Positions 34,228 through 43,621 of a stretch of DNA of 53,018 nt are shown piece after piece. Position 1 is the stretch's first letter, and each line of letters opens with the position of its first letter. Position numbers and translations under genes: made by a program. The DNA is from an uncultured Burkholderiales bacterium (lineage in GTDB: Bacteria > Pseudomonadota > Gammaproteobacteria > Burkholderiales > Burkholderiaceae_C). Below the pieces are notes generated by a model. It saw only the letters and a program-made list of their open reading frames with translations, was not told where the DNA came from and made no database searches. The stretch is taken from NCBI GenBank assembly GCA_903880855.1, contig CAIRQX010000103.1:125161-178178 (forward strand), in the 5' to 3' direction.

Positions 34228-35058
34228 CTATTTCACATGTAAGTGAATGGGCTTGAAGCCTTCAAGTTCAAAACGCAAGTCATCTCCCTTGTTGGGAAAC
34301 TTGGAAGTAACTAATGAGCCCAGCATCGCGATATCGCCTTTCTTTAAATAGGTGCCGCGGTCATTGGCTTCGTTGGCTAACCAAGCAATAGCGTTGAGAG
34401 GATGTCCCATCAAATCATGTGTATAGCCGAGACCCACCGATGCGCCATTGATGAATGCTTCGCCTTTTAATTCGCCCAGCGCGTCATCGGCCTTGGGTGT
34501 TGCTGACATATTTGGCCAAATCTGAGAGAAGGGTATCCACTCGCCCAACACAGCGCCTTCGTTCCAGGTGTTGTCTGCCAAAAGCTGCATGCCCTGTCCA
34601 CCCAATTGGGTGTAATCCGCCTGTCTGTCATCGGCGACTTCAAATGCAGATGTCACAGCGCTAACAGCAGAAGCAACAGATTGCCCTGTATGCCGCGTGC
34701 CTGAAGGCAAGAGGTTGCTGCCGATTTGAATGGCAATTTCAAATTCAATCAGTAAACGGCCATACCCTTTGGTAGTGACATCTGCAGGTGCATGCAACAC
34801 TTGTTTACGGTGCAATCTACCGGCTGTAGGAGCATCGAGCCCTACCATCTTTTGCATAGCGGGGGTGGCTAAAGCAATCTTCCAACCAACGATATCGCCA
34901 CATTGCTGTGCTTTGATCCGGACAAATTCGTTTTGCACTGCAACGGCTTGTCTCGCATTTGACAAAGTCAAATCTTTTGGAAGCGCTTTGAATGGAATCT
35001 TGTTGGCATGTTGATGCACGAGCCATTTGGCTATGTTGAAGGCATTGAAACTTTGCAT
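34228..35058 (-). CDS. 2-keto-4-pentenoate hydratase / FAH-fold (MhpD family) protein
   Basis: A 276-aa enzyme of the 2-oxopent-4-enoate hydratase and 4-oxalocrotonate decarboxylase family. Landmarks are VGWKIALATPAMQKMVGLDAP, split as VGWKIALATP and AMQKMVGLDAP, the metal region LLIEFEIAIQIG (two Glu), and FEVADDRQADY. The C-terminus has LTSK-type closing strands (LGSLVTSKFPNKGD). It hydrates an unsaturated 2-keto acid from ring cleavage. No ring-cleavage dioxygenase is nearby, so it may act on another keto acid. It diverges from tcuA across a 113-bp gap. Confidence 0.87.
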   Translation of the reverse strand: MQSFNAFNIAKWLVHQHANKIPFKALPKDLTLSNARQAVAVQNEFVRIKAQQCGDIVGWKIALATPAMQKMVGLDAPTAGRLHRKQVLHAPADVTTKGYGRLLIEFEIAIQIGSNLLPSGTRHTGQSVASAVSAVTSAFEVADDRQADYTQLGGQGMQLLADNTWNEGAVLGEWIPFSQIWPNMSATPKADDALGELKGEAFINGASVGLGYTHDLMGHPLNAIAWLANEANDRGTYLKKGDIAMLGSLVTSKFPNKGDDLRFELEGFKPIHLHVK

Positions 35059-35171
35059 ATCGAGGCATCCCGTATCAGGTGAATAAAGTTTGTATAGGTT
35101 TTAAAGCATAACTGCATATCTCCGTATGTGTACCATGTGGTTATCCCTTGCTACCTAGTAACTTCTCACTC

Positions 35172-36605
35172 ATGAAACCCCAGACCGATGTCCTCGTTAT
35201 AGGCGGTGGCAATGCGGCGTTATGCGCAGCACTTGTGGCTGCAGAGGCAGGCGCCTCTGTGCGAATACTGGAATCTTCTCCGAAGGCTTGGCGTGGCGGC
35301 AATTCATCGCATACACGCAATGTGCGATGCATGCACGACGCCCCACAAGATGTGTTGGTCGAGGCCTACTCTGAGGAAGAGTACTGGCAAGATTTGCTCA
35401 AAGTCACTGGTGGTCAAACTAACGAGTATTTGGCGCGTTTGGTCATTCGTTCATCCGCCACATTTCGTACGTGGATGCATAAGCACGGGGTTCGCTTTCA
35501 GCCATCTCTGTCAGGCGCCTTGCATACTGCGCGTACCAATGCTTTTTTTATGGGTGGCGGTAAGGCGCTGGTCAATGCCTACTACCTCAGTGCTGAGCGC
35601 CACGGCATTAACGTCGACTACAACGCCCGCGTGAGTGAACTCAAACTCGTTGATGGTCGTTTTGAAGCGGCACGCGTCATACACACCCATGCAAATGGTG
35701 AAACCCAAGAAGAGTGGGTGCATGCCAAAACATGCATATTGGCTTGTGGTGGCTTCGAGTCCAACCGCGAATGGTTGCGCGAAGCGTGGGGGCAGAACGC
35801 TTGGGGAGAATGGTCAGCAGATAACTTCTTGATTCGCGGTTCACGCTACAACCAAGGTGAGATGTTGAAGTTTTTGATGGGGCAGGGGGCAGACATTATT
35901 GGTGACCCCACCCAAGCGCACATGGTGGCGATCGATGCCAGAGCCCCGTTGTATGACGGTGGTATTTGCACGAGGCTTGACTCTGTCTCTTTAGGTGTTG
36001 TCGTCAACCAAAATGCCGAGCGTTTTTATGATGAAGGCGAAGATTTTTGGCCTAAACGCTATGCGATTTGGGGCCGACTGGTTGCACAACAACCGCAACA
36101 AATTGGCTATTCCATTATTGACAGCAAAGCTATTGGCCGGTTCATGCCGCCAGTGTTTGAAGCCATCGTGGCCAACACCTTGCCTGAATTGGCGGCAAAG
36201 TTAGAACTCAACGTAGAGAAATTCATGCAGACTATGGATGCCTTCAATGCATCGTGTGTGCCTGGTGACTTTAACCACACAGTTTTAGACAACTGCCACA
36301 CCGAGGGGGTGCAGCCTGCGAAGACCCATTGGGCACGCACCATCGATGTCGCGCCTTTTTATGCCTATCCCTTGCGCCCAGGCGTCACCTTTACCTACCT
36401 GGGTCTTAAAACAGATGAAACAACTGCGGTTCATTTTGCTGGAGTACCCAGCCCTAATTTATTTGCTGCTGGTGAAATCATGGCCGGTAATGTATTGGGC
36501 AAGGGTTACACAGCGGGCGTTGGTATGACTATCGGTACGTTTTTTGGACGTCAGGCCGGTGCCTATGCAGCCAAAGCAGCACAAGAAGCGGGGGCGCTCG
36601 CATGA
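35172..36605 (+). CDS. tcuA: Tricarballylate dehydrogenase TcuA (FAD-dependent)
   Basis: A 477-aa flavoprotein of the succinate-dehydrogenase/fumarate-reductase family that oxidises tricarballylate to cis-aconitate. The dinucleotide motif [15 protein letters not shown] is at residues 6-20. The substrate region [15 protein letters not shown] and the C-terminal FAD/active-site block [19 protein letters not shown] with [12 protein letters not shown] match TcuA. ATG at 35172 is preferred to a TTG at 35148. The stop overlaps tcuB (ATGA), matching the known tcuAB pairing. The transporter tcuC and regulator tcuR are absent. Confidence 0.93.
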   Translation: MKPQTDVLVIGGGNAALCAALVAAEAGASVRILESSPKAWRGGNSSHTRNVRCMHDAPQDVLVEAYSEEEYWQDLLKVTGGQTNEYLARLVIRSSATFRTWMHKHGVRFQPSLSGALHTARTNAFFMGGGKALVNAYYLSAERHGINVDYNARVSELKLVDGRFEAARVIHTHANGETQEEWVHAKTCILACGGFESNREWLREAWGQNAWGEWSADNFLIRGSRYNQGEMLKFLMGQGADIIGDPTQAHMVAIDARAPLYDGGICTRLDSVSLGVVVNQNAERFYDEGEDFWPKRYAIWGRLVAQQPQQIGYSIIDSKAIGRFMPPVFEAIVANTLPELAAKLELNVEKFMQTMDAFNASCVPGDFNHTVLDNCHTEGVQPAKTHWARTIDVAPFYAYPLRPGVTFTYLGLKTDETTAVHFAGVPSPNLFAAGEIMAGNVLGKGYTAGVGMTIGTFFGRQAGAYAAKAAQEAGALA

Positions 36606-37768
36606 GTAATCTTCTAGCCCTCACAGAACAAGCCAAAGCCTTGGCCAGAGGCGAAGGATTGAACGCTGAACAAGAAGTCGCGCGGCAAATGCAAGTGTGC
36701 AATGCCTGTCGTTATTGCGAAAGCTTTTGCGCAACGTTTTCGGCTATGACGCGCCGTCTCTCATTTGCCGATGCTGACATCCATTACCTTGCCAATCTCT
36801 GCCACAACTGCGGTGCATGTCTACATGCATGCCAATATGCGCCACCACATGACTTCGGCATCAACGTGCCGCGTGCCATGGCACGTGTGCGGTTAGAGAC
36901 TTACACGCGTTATGCATGGCCTGCTGCTTTTGGCAAGCTCTACGCTGCCAATGGACTCTGGGTTGCCTTGTGCTTGGCCTTTGGCCTAACTGTTTTTCTG
37001 TGTCTGGCTTTGAGCCGCAATGGAAGCTTGTTTGGTTCCGTTGCTGACAACAATTTCTACAACATATTTCCGCACGGCTTGTTGGTGAATTTGTTTTTGC
37101 CAGTGTTTGCTTTTGTAGTGCTTTCACTGGGGCTGGGTGTGCGTCGCTTTTGGCGCGACGTGACTCCTGCAACTGGGCGGCAAGAACCCAATTTAGACGC
37201 TACATCTGTTGCAGTATGGGACGCTTTACGTTTGAAAAATTTAGATGGCGGCCATGGAGAAGGTTGCCATAACGAAGATGAAAACTGGACCGATGCGCGA
37301 CGCAAAGCGCACCATCTCACTTTTTATGGCTTCATGCTGTGTTTTTTAGCAACTTCGGTGGCTACGCTCTACCACTATGTGTTTGGTTGGGTAGCGCCTT
37401 ACGACTTCAGCAGTCTTCCCAAACTATTTGGTGTCACGGGTGGACTATTCTTAGGAGTAGGCACTATGTGGTTAGGCTGGTTGCATCTTCGACGCCACCC
37501 AGACCATGGTGATAAGGCGCAAAGGCCAATGGATTTAGGTTTTATTGCTTTGCTGTGGTTGACCGCATGGAGTGGTTTGCTTCTGGTAATGGTTAAAGCC
37601 AGTCCTTATTTGCCTTTGGTGCTCGCAGTCCATTTAGGCGTAGTGATGGCTCTTTTTCTAACTCTTCCGTATGGAAAGTTTGCCCACGGTATTTTCAGAA
37701 TGGCGGCCTTGTTACGCCACCATGTTGAAAAGAGATTGCCCTACAACCTGGGACTTGCGGGCGAATAG
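36602..37768 (+). CDS. tcuB: TcuB, electron-transfer partner for tricarballylate oxidation
   Basis: A 388-aa iron-sulfur membrane protein that re-oxidises TcuA and passes electrons to the quinone pool. Two [4Fe-4S] motifs are visible: C33-x2-C36-x2-C39-x3-C43, and C67-x2-C70-x2-C73-x3-C77. They are followed by about six hydrophobic segments, e.g. [19 protein letters not shown], with histidines suitable for heme ([15 protein letters not shown]). Translational coupling with tcuA supports a complex. Confidence 0.94.
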   Translation: MSNLLALTEQAKALARGEGLNAEQEVARQMQVCNACRYCESFCATFSAMTRRLSFADADIHYLANLCHNCGACLHACQYAPPHDFGINVPRAMARVRLETYTRYAWPAAFGKLYAANGLWVALCLAFGLTVFLCLALSRNGSLFGSVADNNFYNIFPHGLLVNLFLPVFAFVVLSLGLGVRRFWRDVTPATGRQEPNLDATSVAVWDALRLKNLDGGHGEGCHNEDENWTDARRKAHHLTFYGFMLCFLATSVATLYHYVFGWVAPYDFSSLPKLFGVTGGLFLGVGTMWLGWLHLRRHPDHGDKAQRPMDLGFIALLWLTAWSGLLLVMVKASPYLPLVLAVHLGVVMALFLTLPYGKFAHGIFRMAALLRHHVEKRLPYNLGLAGE

Positions 37769-37788
37769 CGGCGTTTGCTTTGGTTTTC

Positions 37789-37802
37789 TTGATGTAGCGC
37801 AA
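37789..37802 (+). promoter_or_regulatory. FNR/ANR-like half-conserved box upstream of hemN
   Basis: TTGAT-GTAG-CGCAA lies 53 bp before the hemN ATG. The left half-site is perfect for TTGAT-N4-ATCAA and the right matches three of five. hemN is FNR/ANR-controlled in several proteobacteria, which raises the likelihood. Confidence 0.3.
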
Positions 37803-37854
37803 ATCTTTCCCATGCGCTTTCGGTCATATTCGGTACTGAAATTACTAACCACTT

Positions 37855-39234
37855 ATGACACCCTCTTCACAGTTGCTGCAAAGCTTTGACGTTCCAGGAC
37901 CACGCTACACCTCTTACCCCACGGCAGACAGGTTTGTAGAGGCTTTTGCTGAGCGCGAATATCTTCAAGCCCTTCAACTTCGTAGGCACAGTGCACGATC
38001 GCATGCATTTCCCCTGTCTGTTTATGTGCACATTCCATTTTGTGAGTCACTGTGCTACTACTGTGCTTGCAACAAAATCATTACTGGTAAATATGAGCGC
38101 GCTGAGCAGTATCTAAAGAGTCTGCAAACCGAAGTGGAATTGCTCCTTCCACATTTGGGTACGGGAAATGTGGTTTCCCAACTCCACCTAGGTGGTGGAA
38201 CGCCAACCTTTTTACGAGATCCAGAGTTGCGGTCTTTGATGGAAATACTTGGTAAGGCGTTTCAATGGAAGTCAGATGGTGAATATTCTGTCGAAGTAGA
38301 CCCTCGCACGGTCGATGCACAAAGACTTAAAACCCTGCGAGAGTTAGGTTTCAACCGCCTGTCTTTAGGCGTTCAAGACTTTGACAAGCAGGTGCAAATA
38401 GCGGTGCATCGTGAGCAAACAGTGCAACAAGTGCAGGACCTCATGCTGGCGGCACGTGGCATGGGATTTAAGTCTGTCAACCTTGACTTGATATATGGAC
38501 TACCGAAGCAAACCACGCAATCCTGGACGCAAACACTGCACAGTGTTGCCCAACTTCGGCCTGAGCGCATTGCTTTGTATGCCTATGCGCATTTACCAGC
38601 CAGGTTCAAACCACAACGCCACATCAACGCTAGCGAATTGCCAATGGCCGAGGCGAAAACTGCCATGTTGTCGCAGGCGATTGATGTTTTGCAGTCTGAA
38701 GGCTATGTGTATATCGGCATGGACCATTTCGCGTTACCAGAAGACGCTTTGGCCATTGCTAAACGCCAAGGACGTTTGCATCGTAATTTCCAGGGTTACA
38801 CCACCCAGCCGGATTGCGATTTGATTGGCCTAGGCGTTTCGTCGATTGGCAATATTGGCGCCACCTACCAGCAAAATACCAAGTCATTAGATGAATACCA
38901 AGACATGCTTGAGCAAGGGCGTTTGCCTGTGGTGCGTGGTGTGGCCTTGTCAAAAGATGACTTGCTGCGCAGAAGCGTCATCATGGCCTTGATGTGCCAA
39001 GGCACTGTAGAGTTTGACATCATCAACTCAACCCACCTGATAGATTTCAAACACTATTTTCAAAATGAGCTGTTACAACTCACACACATGCAAGCCCAAG
39101 GCATTGTGCATCTCGACGATAAAGGGATTGAGGTGACGGACATAGGTTGGTTTGTCATACGCGCCATCGCCATGGTGTTTGACCGCTATTTACAGGGCGA
39201 CCAACAAAGAATGCGGTTCTCGAAAATACTGTGA
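37855..39234 (+). CDS. hemN: Oxygen-independent coproporphyrinogen III oxidase
   Basis: Radical-SAM enzyme of heme synthesis that decarboxylates two propionates of coproporphyrinogen III without oxygen. The 459-aa protein has the cluster motif C63-x3-C67-x2-C70 and C72 in FCESLCYYCACNK, one residue offset from E. coli HemN. The HLGGGTPTFL and SLGVQDFD blocks follow. The N-terminal HemN-specific trip-wire YPTADRF region distinguishes it from HemW. It implies micro-oxic growth. Its context beside tcuAB, whose partner may use heme, may be coincidental. Confidence 0.96.
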   Translation: MTPSSQLLQSFDVPGPRYTSYPTADRFVEAFAEREYLQALQLRRHSARSHAFPLSVYVHIPFCESLCYYCACNKIITGKYERAEQYLKSLQTEVELLLPHLGTGNVVSQLHLGGGTPTFLRDPELRSLMEILGKAFQWKSDGEYSVEVDPRTVDAQRLKTLRELGFNRLSLGVQDFDKQVQIAVHREQTVQQVQDLMLAARGMGFKSVNLDLIYGLPKQTTQSWTQTLHSVAQLRPERIALYAYAHLPARFKPQRHINASELPMAEAKTAMLSQAIDVLQSEGYVYIGMDHFALPEDALAIAKRQGRLHRNFQGYTTQPDCDLIGLGVSSIGNIGATYQQNTKSLDEYQDMLEQGRLPVVRGVALSKDDLLRRSVIMALMCQGTVEFDIINSTHLIDFKHYFQNELLQLTHMQAQGIVHLDDKGIEVTDIGWFVIRAIAMVFDRYLQGDQQRMRFSKIL

Positions 39235-39255
39235 CATGTCATAGAACAGTCACAG
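39229..39255. terminator. Hairpin at the hemN / Bug convergent junction
   Basis: CTGTGAC (39229-39235) and GTCACAG (39249-39255) form a perfect 7-bp stem with a 13-nt loop, overlapping the hemN stop and ending 15 bp before the convergent Bug gene's stop codon. There is no T tract, so termination would be weak. Confidence 0.3.
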
Positions 39256-39269
39256 CCCAAGGCATTGCG

Positions 39270-40283
39270 TCAATCAGCAGTCAACTGGTTTTCGATAATG
39301 ATGCGCGCGTAACGTTTTCTGTCATTGGCGATCAACTCTGCAAATTGTGCTGGTGTTGAGCTCATAGGAACAGCACCTTGCCCAATCAATTGCTGACTCA
39401 CCTCGGGCATGGCAACCACCTCTTTGACACCCGCCACAATTTTGTCGATGATCTCTTTGGGCGTGCCAGTGGGTGCCAGAAAGCCAATCCAAGAACCTGA
39501 CTCAGCACCCGTGATACCTGCTTCCACCATGGTCGGAACATCTGGCATGGCAGGTGAACGCACTTTGCTCGTGACAGCCAGTCCTTTCAATTTACCGGCT
39601 TTGACGTAGGCAGACGTCTCCAAGATAGAGACCATCAACACTTGTACATTGCCCGACATCAAGTCGGTAATAGCAGCACTGCCGCCTTTATAGGGCACGT
39701 GTTGAATTTTGGCGCCGGTTGCAATTTTGAAAGTCTCCATTGACAAATGGGGAGAACCTCCGGAACCAGAGCTAGCGTAAGAGAGCAGGTTAGGTTGCGC
39801 CTTAGATAACGCCACCAAGTCTTGCGGCGTTTTAACTGGCAATGAGGGCGTTACCACCATTGCAAAAGGCAATTCTGCAATCAAGCTGATGGGTGTGAAT
39901 GAGGTGTCTGGGTTGTAGTTGAGTTTTTTATACAGCGTGGGGTTAATAGACTGCGTGCCCACATTGCCAGTGAGCAGTGTGTAGCCGTCAGGCTTTGCAC
40001 GGGATACAGCTTCTAGGCCCACATTGCCGCCAGCACCGGCACGGTTTTCAATCAATACGGGTTGGCCCCACAGTTGCGACAAACGTTGCGCGACGACCCG
40101 CGTCCCGACATCGGTTCCACCGCCAGGAGTGAATGGCACAACAATAGTGACTGCTCGCGTGGGCCAAGTGGTTTGTGCGTGGACACCTAAGGGTAAAAAC
40201 GCCAATAGACTGGCTAAAAGTGAAATATGTTTCCGATGACAAAATAGCGCTTGTAAATTTAGACCTTTAAACACTTCAGCCAT
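39270..40283 (-). CDS. Bug/TctC-type periplasmic solute-binding protein
   Basis: A 337-aa receptor. The ligand-loop motif is VPFTPGGGTDVGTR, and the second loop is NRAGAGGNVGLEAVSRAKPDGY. The signal is unusual: about 22 residues with Cys and His (QALFCHRKH) precede the hydrophobic LLASLLAFLPLGVHAQ. The ATG at 40283 is chosen because GGAG lies six nt upstream on the minus strand; a TTG at 40295 would leave two bp to the divergent gene. Proximity to tcuAB makes tricarballylate a candidate ligand (inference). Confidence 0.9.
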   Translation of the reverse strand: MAEVFKGLNLQALFCHRKHISLLASLLAFLPLGVHAQTTWPTRAVTIVVPFTPGGGTDVGTRVVAQRLSQLWGQPVLIENRAGAGGNVGLEAVSRAKPDGYTLLTGNVGTQSINPTLYKKLNYNPDTSFTPISLIAELPFAMVVTPSLPVKTPQDLVALSKAQPNLLSYASSGSGGSPHLSMETFKIATGAKIQHVPYKGGSAAITDLMSGNVQVLMVSILETSAYVKAGKLKGLAVTSKVRSPAMPDVPTMVEAGITGAESGSWIGFLAPTGTPKEIIDKIVAGVKEVVAMPEVSQQLIGQGAVPMSSTPAQFAELIANDRKRYARIIIENQLTAD

Positions 40284-40297
40284 ACATATCTCCAATT

Positions 40298-41287
40298 ATG
40301 AAAAACCATCTTAACCAACTCTCTCGTGCATGGGCATTAGGTCTGACACTATGTTTGGCAGGCACATCGATTGCGCAAACGACACCTTTTCCCAGCAAGG
40401 CGCTCAAAATTGTGGTGCCCAATGCTGCAGGTGGTGCCGCTGACATTACTGCGCGTACGGTGGCACAAAAGTTATCTGAATCGCTTGGCCAATCGGTAGT
40501 GACTGAAAACAAGCCCAGCGCGGGCGGCATTGTGGCTGGCGAACAGGTGGCTCGTGCGGAGCCCGATGGCCACACCCTATTGCTGATTTCTAGTGGAACG
40601 GCTGTAAGTGCATCGCTATTTAAAACGCTTCCTTTTGATACGGTTAAAGACTTCATTCCTGTGTCTAAGTTGGCGACGTTTGATTTGGTGATTGCTGTTG
40701 CCGAAGGCGGGCGCTTCAAAACCTTTGCAGAGTTACTGGCCTACGCCAAGGCTAATCCAGGCAAACTCAATATTGGTACCCCGCAAATTGGTACTACGCA
40801 AAATTTGTCTGCTGAATATTTTCTGAGTGCTTCTGGCATTCAAGCGCAAATCGTGCCGTTCAATGGCACGCCGCCCGTCATCACAGCATTGCGCGGCGGT
40901 AGCCTAGACGCGATGGTCGAAATCTTGGGGCCTCTGATGCCACAAATCAAATCCAATGCGGTACGACCCCTCGCCTTGTTAGGCGATAAACGCACCGATA
41001 GCTTGCCAGGCGTGCCCACCGTGCAAGAGTCTGGTGGCAGCTTGGCTAAGTTTCAGGCGTCTTCATGGAACGGTTTGGCAGTGCCCGCGCGCACACCGCG
41101 CGATGTGGTCATGCGTTTGAACCGCGAAATTCAAACCATCATGGAAATGCCAGATGTTAAAAAACGTTTGAGTGATCTCAACCTCACTGCGCAAAGCAGC
41201 ACGCCTGAGCAGGTTGCAGAAGTTCTAGCCGCAGATATCAAACGCTGGCATGAAGTGATCACCAAAGCCAAAATCGAGAAGCAATAA
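40298..41287 (+). CDS. Bug/TctC-type periplasmic solute-binding protein
   Basis: A 329-aa receptor with signal WALGLTLCLAGTSIAQ. The ligand-loop motif is VPNAAGGAADITAR and the second loop NKPSAGGIVAGEQVARAEPDGH, in which the usual DGY is DGH. No Shine-Dalgarno is visible (upstream is ATCTCCAATT), and only 14 bp separate its ATG from that of the divergent Bug gene. It ends 9 bp from the convergent enolase-like gene. Confidence 0.91.
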   Translation: MKNHLNQLSRAWALGLTLCLAGTSIAQTTPFPSKALKIVVPNAAGGAADITARTVAQKLSESLGQSVVTENKPSAGGIVAGEQVARAEPDGHTLLLISSGTAVSASLFKTLPFDTVKDFIPVSKLATFDLVIAVAEGGRFKTFAELLAYAKANPGKLNIGTPQIGTTQNLSAEYFLSASGIQAQIVPFNGTPPVITALRGGSLDAMVEILGPLMPQIKSNAVRPLALLGDKRTDSLPGVPTVQESGGSLAKFQASSWNGLAVPARTPRDVVMRLNREIQTIMEMPDVKKRLSDLNLTAQSSTPEQVAEVLAADIKRWHEVITKAKIEKQ

Positions 41288-41296
41288 GGCGAAGTT

Positions 41297-42577
41297 TTAT
41301 TTTCTAAAGACGGAACCGCCTGCAAAGCTGGCTTGCGATCCAAGCGATTCTTCTATGCGCAGGGCATGGTTCCACTTGACCATGCGCTCACTTCGTGCAA
41401 AAGAACCTACTTTGAGTTGCCCGACGTTCCAACCAATTGCTAAGTCAACGATGGTGGTGTCTTCGGTTTCACCAGATCGGGCTGAAACAATCGCAGAGTA
41501 GCCAAGTTCTTGCGCTACTTTCCATGCTTCTAGGGTCTCGCTCAGAGTGCCGCGCTGATTAGGTTTTAACAACACTGTGTTGGCAGCGCCAATGTTTGCG
41601 GCCTCACGAATGAGTTTTGCGTTAGAAACTAAAAAATCGTCACCCACGATTTGCAGTCGATGGCCGATGGCTTTTGTAAAGCGCGCAAAACCCTCGGGAT
41701 CATCTTCAGCCAGTGGGTCTTCAATCGATACGATGGGATATTTTGAAATCCAACCAAGTAGCATCTCGATTAATCCGTCTGAGTCCAAAGCGCGTGATTC
41801 AAGACCCAGTCGGTATTGCCCCAACTTGCCAAATTCTGAAGCAGCAATGTCAAGGGCAATGGCAACCTGTTCACCAGGAATAAAGCCTGCGCGCTCAATC
41901 GAGAGCACCAGCATCTCCAGTGCTTGTTCATTGCTAGAAAAATCTGGCCACCAACCACCTTCGTCGGCCACGCCAAAGAGTGAGCCACGTTGCGCCATCA
42001 ACAAACCAGCGTGGCGGTAGACCTCAGCTGTCCATTCCAATGCTTGGGCAAAGCTGCTGGCACCTGGACACACCACCATAAAGTCTTGCACGTCTACACG
42101 GCGACCCGCATGTGCACCGCCACCAAAAATTTGTATCTGTGGCATTGGCAGTCTGCCAATATTTCCTTGGCCTAGGTAACGGTAGAGAGGAACGCCAGAG
42201 GCCTGGGCCATGGCATGGGCTGTTGCCATGGAAACAGCCAAAGTGGCATTTGCACCTAAGCGTGTTTTGTTTTCCGTGCCGTCAAGTGCGATCAGGGCTT
42301 GGTCCAAGGCTAACTGGTTATCTGCATGCGACCCTATTAACGTCTTTGCTATTTCGCCATTGATATGGCCCACTGCCTGCATGACATCTAGTCCCCCAAA
42401 TCGGGCGCCACCATCGCGTAACTCCAATGCTTCACGTGTTCCTTTAGAGGCTCCGGCTGGAGCGATGGCGCTGCCCTTTGCGCCATCCTGCAAAGTGACT
42501 TCTGCTTCTACGGTGGGACGGCCACGACTGTCCCAAACGCGGCGTCCGTGAATGGATTGGATGGCAGACGAAGTCAT
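41297..42577 (-). CDS. Divergent enolase-family protein (aberrant active site)
   Basis: A 426-aa protein clearly homologous to enolase along its full length: WDSRGRPTVEAEV, GASKGTREALELRDG, DEGG (E206), LDIAASEF (D243), SIEDPLAEDD (E286), VGDD (D313), LLKPNQRGTLSETL (K338), RSGETEDTT, QLKVGS (K389). Metal ligands and both lysines are kept. However, QEFM is QDFM (D165 for catalytic-site Glu), SHRSGE is SARSGE (A366 for the substrate-binding His), and PSGASTG is PAGASKG. It is therefore probably not the glycolytic enolase. The start ATG at 42577 overlaps the kinase stop (ATGA), so the two are translationally coupled. A phosphorylated glycerate-like acid is a plausible substrate. Confidence 0.9.
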   Translation of the reverse strand: MTSSAIQSIHGRRVWDSRGRPTVEAEVTLQDGAKGSAIAPAGASKGTREALELRDGGARFGGLDVMQAVGHINGEIAKTLIGSHADNQLALDQALIALDGTENKTRLGANATLAVSMATAHAMAQASGVPLYRYLGQGNIGRLPMPQIQIFGGGAHAGRRVDVQDFMVVCPGASSFAQALEWTAEVYRHAGLLMAQRGSLFGVADEGGWWPDFSSNEQALEMLVLSIERAGFIPGEQVAIALDIAASEFGKLGQYRLGLESRALDSDGLIEMLLGWISKYPIVSIEDPLAEDDPEGFARFTKAIGHRLQIVGDDFLVSNAKLIREAANIGAANTVLLKPNQRGTLSETLEAWKVAQELGYSAIVSARSGETEDTTIVDLAIGWNVGQLKVGSFARSERMVKWNHALRIEESLGSQASFAGGSVFRK

Positions 42578-43581
42578 GTGGTGAGTTCCTGTGCCCACGC
42601 TTGGGCGATGTGTTGAAGTTGTGAGGCTGGACTGACTAGCAATGCAGTAGCGGTTCGTCTGACGTGGTCACGTTGACTATCTTCGGTGATGTATTCCACC
42701 GGTGATTTTCCGTCGACGCGCGCGAGTAACAGTCCAGGGAGAAGACGCGCCGCCCTGGCTTCAAGCGCTTGCGGTTGCTCCCAGTCGACAGCTTGCAAAT
42801 AGGTTTGGGCTAAAACGCCAAAGCTATGCAAAAAATCGGATGTGGAAGAGGGCGTCCACAGACATTTCAATAACAGGTGGTTGAGGCAAAACGCTAAGTC
42901 AAATGCAGGGTCACTCCAAGTAGCGCATTCCGCATCTAGTAAAACAGGACCGTTCTTGCCTAACAAAATGTTTTTGGGGCTGACATCGCCGTGCACCAAA
43001 GTTTTGGCGTTTTGCTGCGTTTGTGCGACTAGCGCATGCAATGCGCTAGCGAGCTTGGGGTGTCTCTCGGCAGTAGCCATCAAGTAGGGTGCCAATCGGA
43101 TTTCAAAAAATATTTTGTCGGTTGGAAACTCTTGCGCCAACTCTGACCTCTTGGCTGCATAGCTGTGGATGCTGGCCAGAATATGGCCCAGTTCTTTGGC
43201 GGTGGATGCGTCTACGCGCCCAGCATGCAGTTCTTTTTTCCAAAGTTGAAAGTCGGATGGTGGCAAGTAGCGCATGACAAGTACGCCAAGTTCTGCGTGT
43301 TGTCCTAGTAATTCAGGAGCACTACCTGCCCTAGCCAAATGCGCGATTTGCAGCCAACGTGCTTCATACTGATTACGCTCAACAGGTGCGCGCCAATCAG
43401 CCGCCACCCGAAGTTTCGACAAGGCACGCTTGGCGCATACACGACCATCTTCTGTTTCAATGCACCAGATATCTGAGGACACGCCTCCGGTTAGTGGACT
43501 ACCTTGCAGTGCACTGGATTTGGTGAGGCCAAGTTCTTGTAAGGCTCTTACGAACTCTTTGGGTACTTCTTCTGTAGACAT
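42574..43581 (-). CDS. APH/choline-kinase-type phosphotransferase
   Basis: A 335-aa small-molecule kinase of the aminoglycoside phosphotransferase fold. The catalytic loop is LVHGDVSPKNILL (H197, D199, N204), the metal motif LLDAECATWSDPAFDLA (D216, E218), and the ATP lysine is probably K51 in VCAKRA. The start at 43581 is chosen; an extension to 43932 would run through the divergent aldolase gene. It is upstream of and overlapping the enolase-like gene, which points to a metabolic kinase supplying a phosphorylated acid rather than an antibiotic-resistance enzyme (inference). Confidence 0.88.
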   Translation of the reverse strand: MSTEEVPKEFVRALQELGLTKSSALQGSPLTGGVSSDIWCIETEDGRVCAKRALSKLRVAADWRAPVERNQYEARWLQIAHLARAGSAPELLGQHAELGVLVMRYLPPSDFQLWKKELHAGRVDASTAKELGHILASIHSYAAKRSELAQEFPTDKIFFEIRLAPYLMATAERHPKLASALHALVAQTQQNAKTLVHGDVSPKNILLGKNGPVLLDAECATWSDPAFDLAFCLNHLLLKCLWTPSSTSDFLHSFGVLAQTYLQAVDWEQPQALEARAARLLPGLLLARVDGKSPVEYITEDSQRDHVRRTATALLVSPASQLQHIAQAWAQELTT

Positions 43582-43621
43582 AAACGGGTAGACTTCACCG
43601 AGGTCACAACAAGGAATCAAA

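Noticed and set aside
39229-39255. TGTGA...TCACA as a CRP site
   Set aside because: CRP needs a 6-bp spacer; here it is 15 bp, so a hairpin is the better reading.
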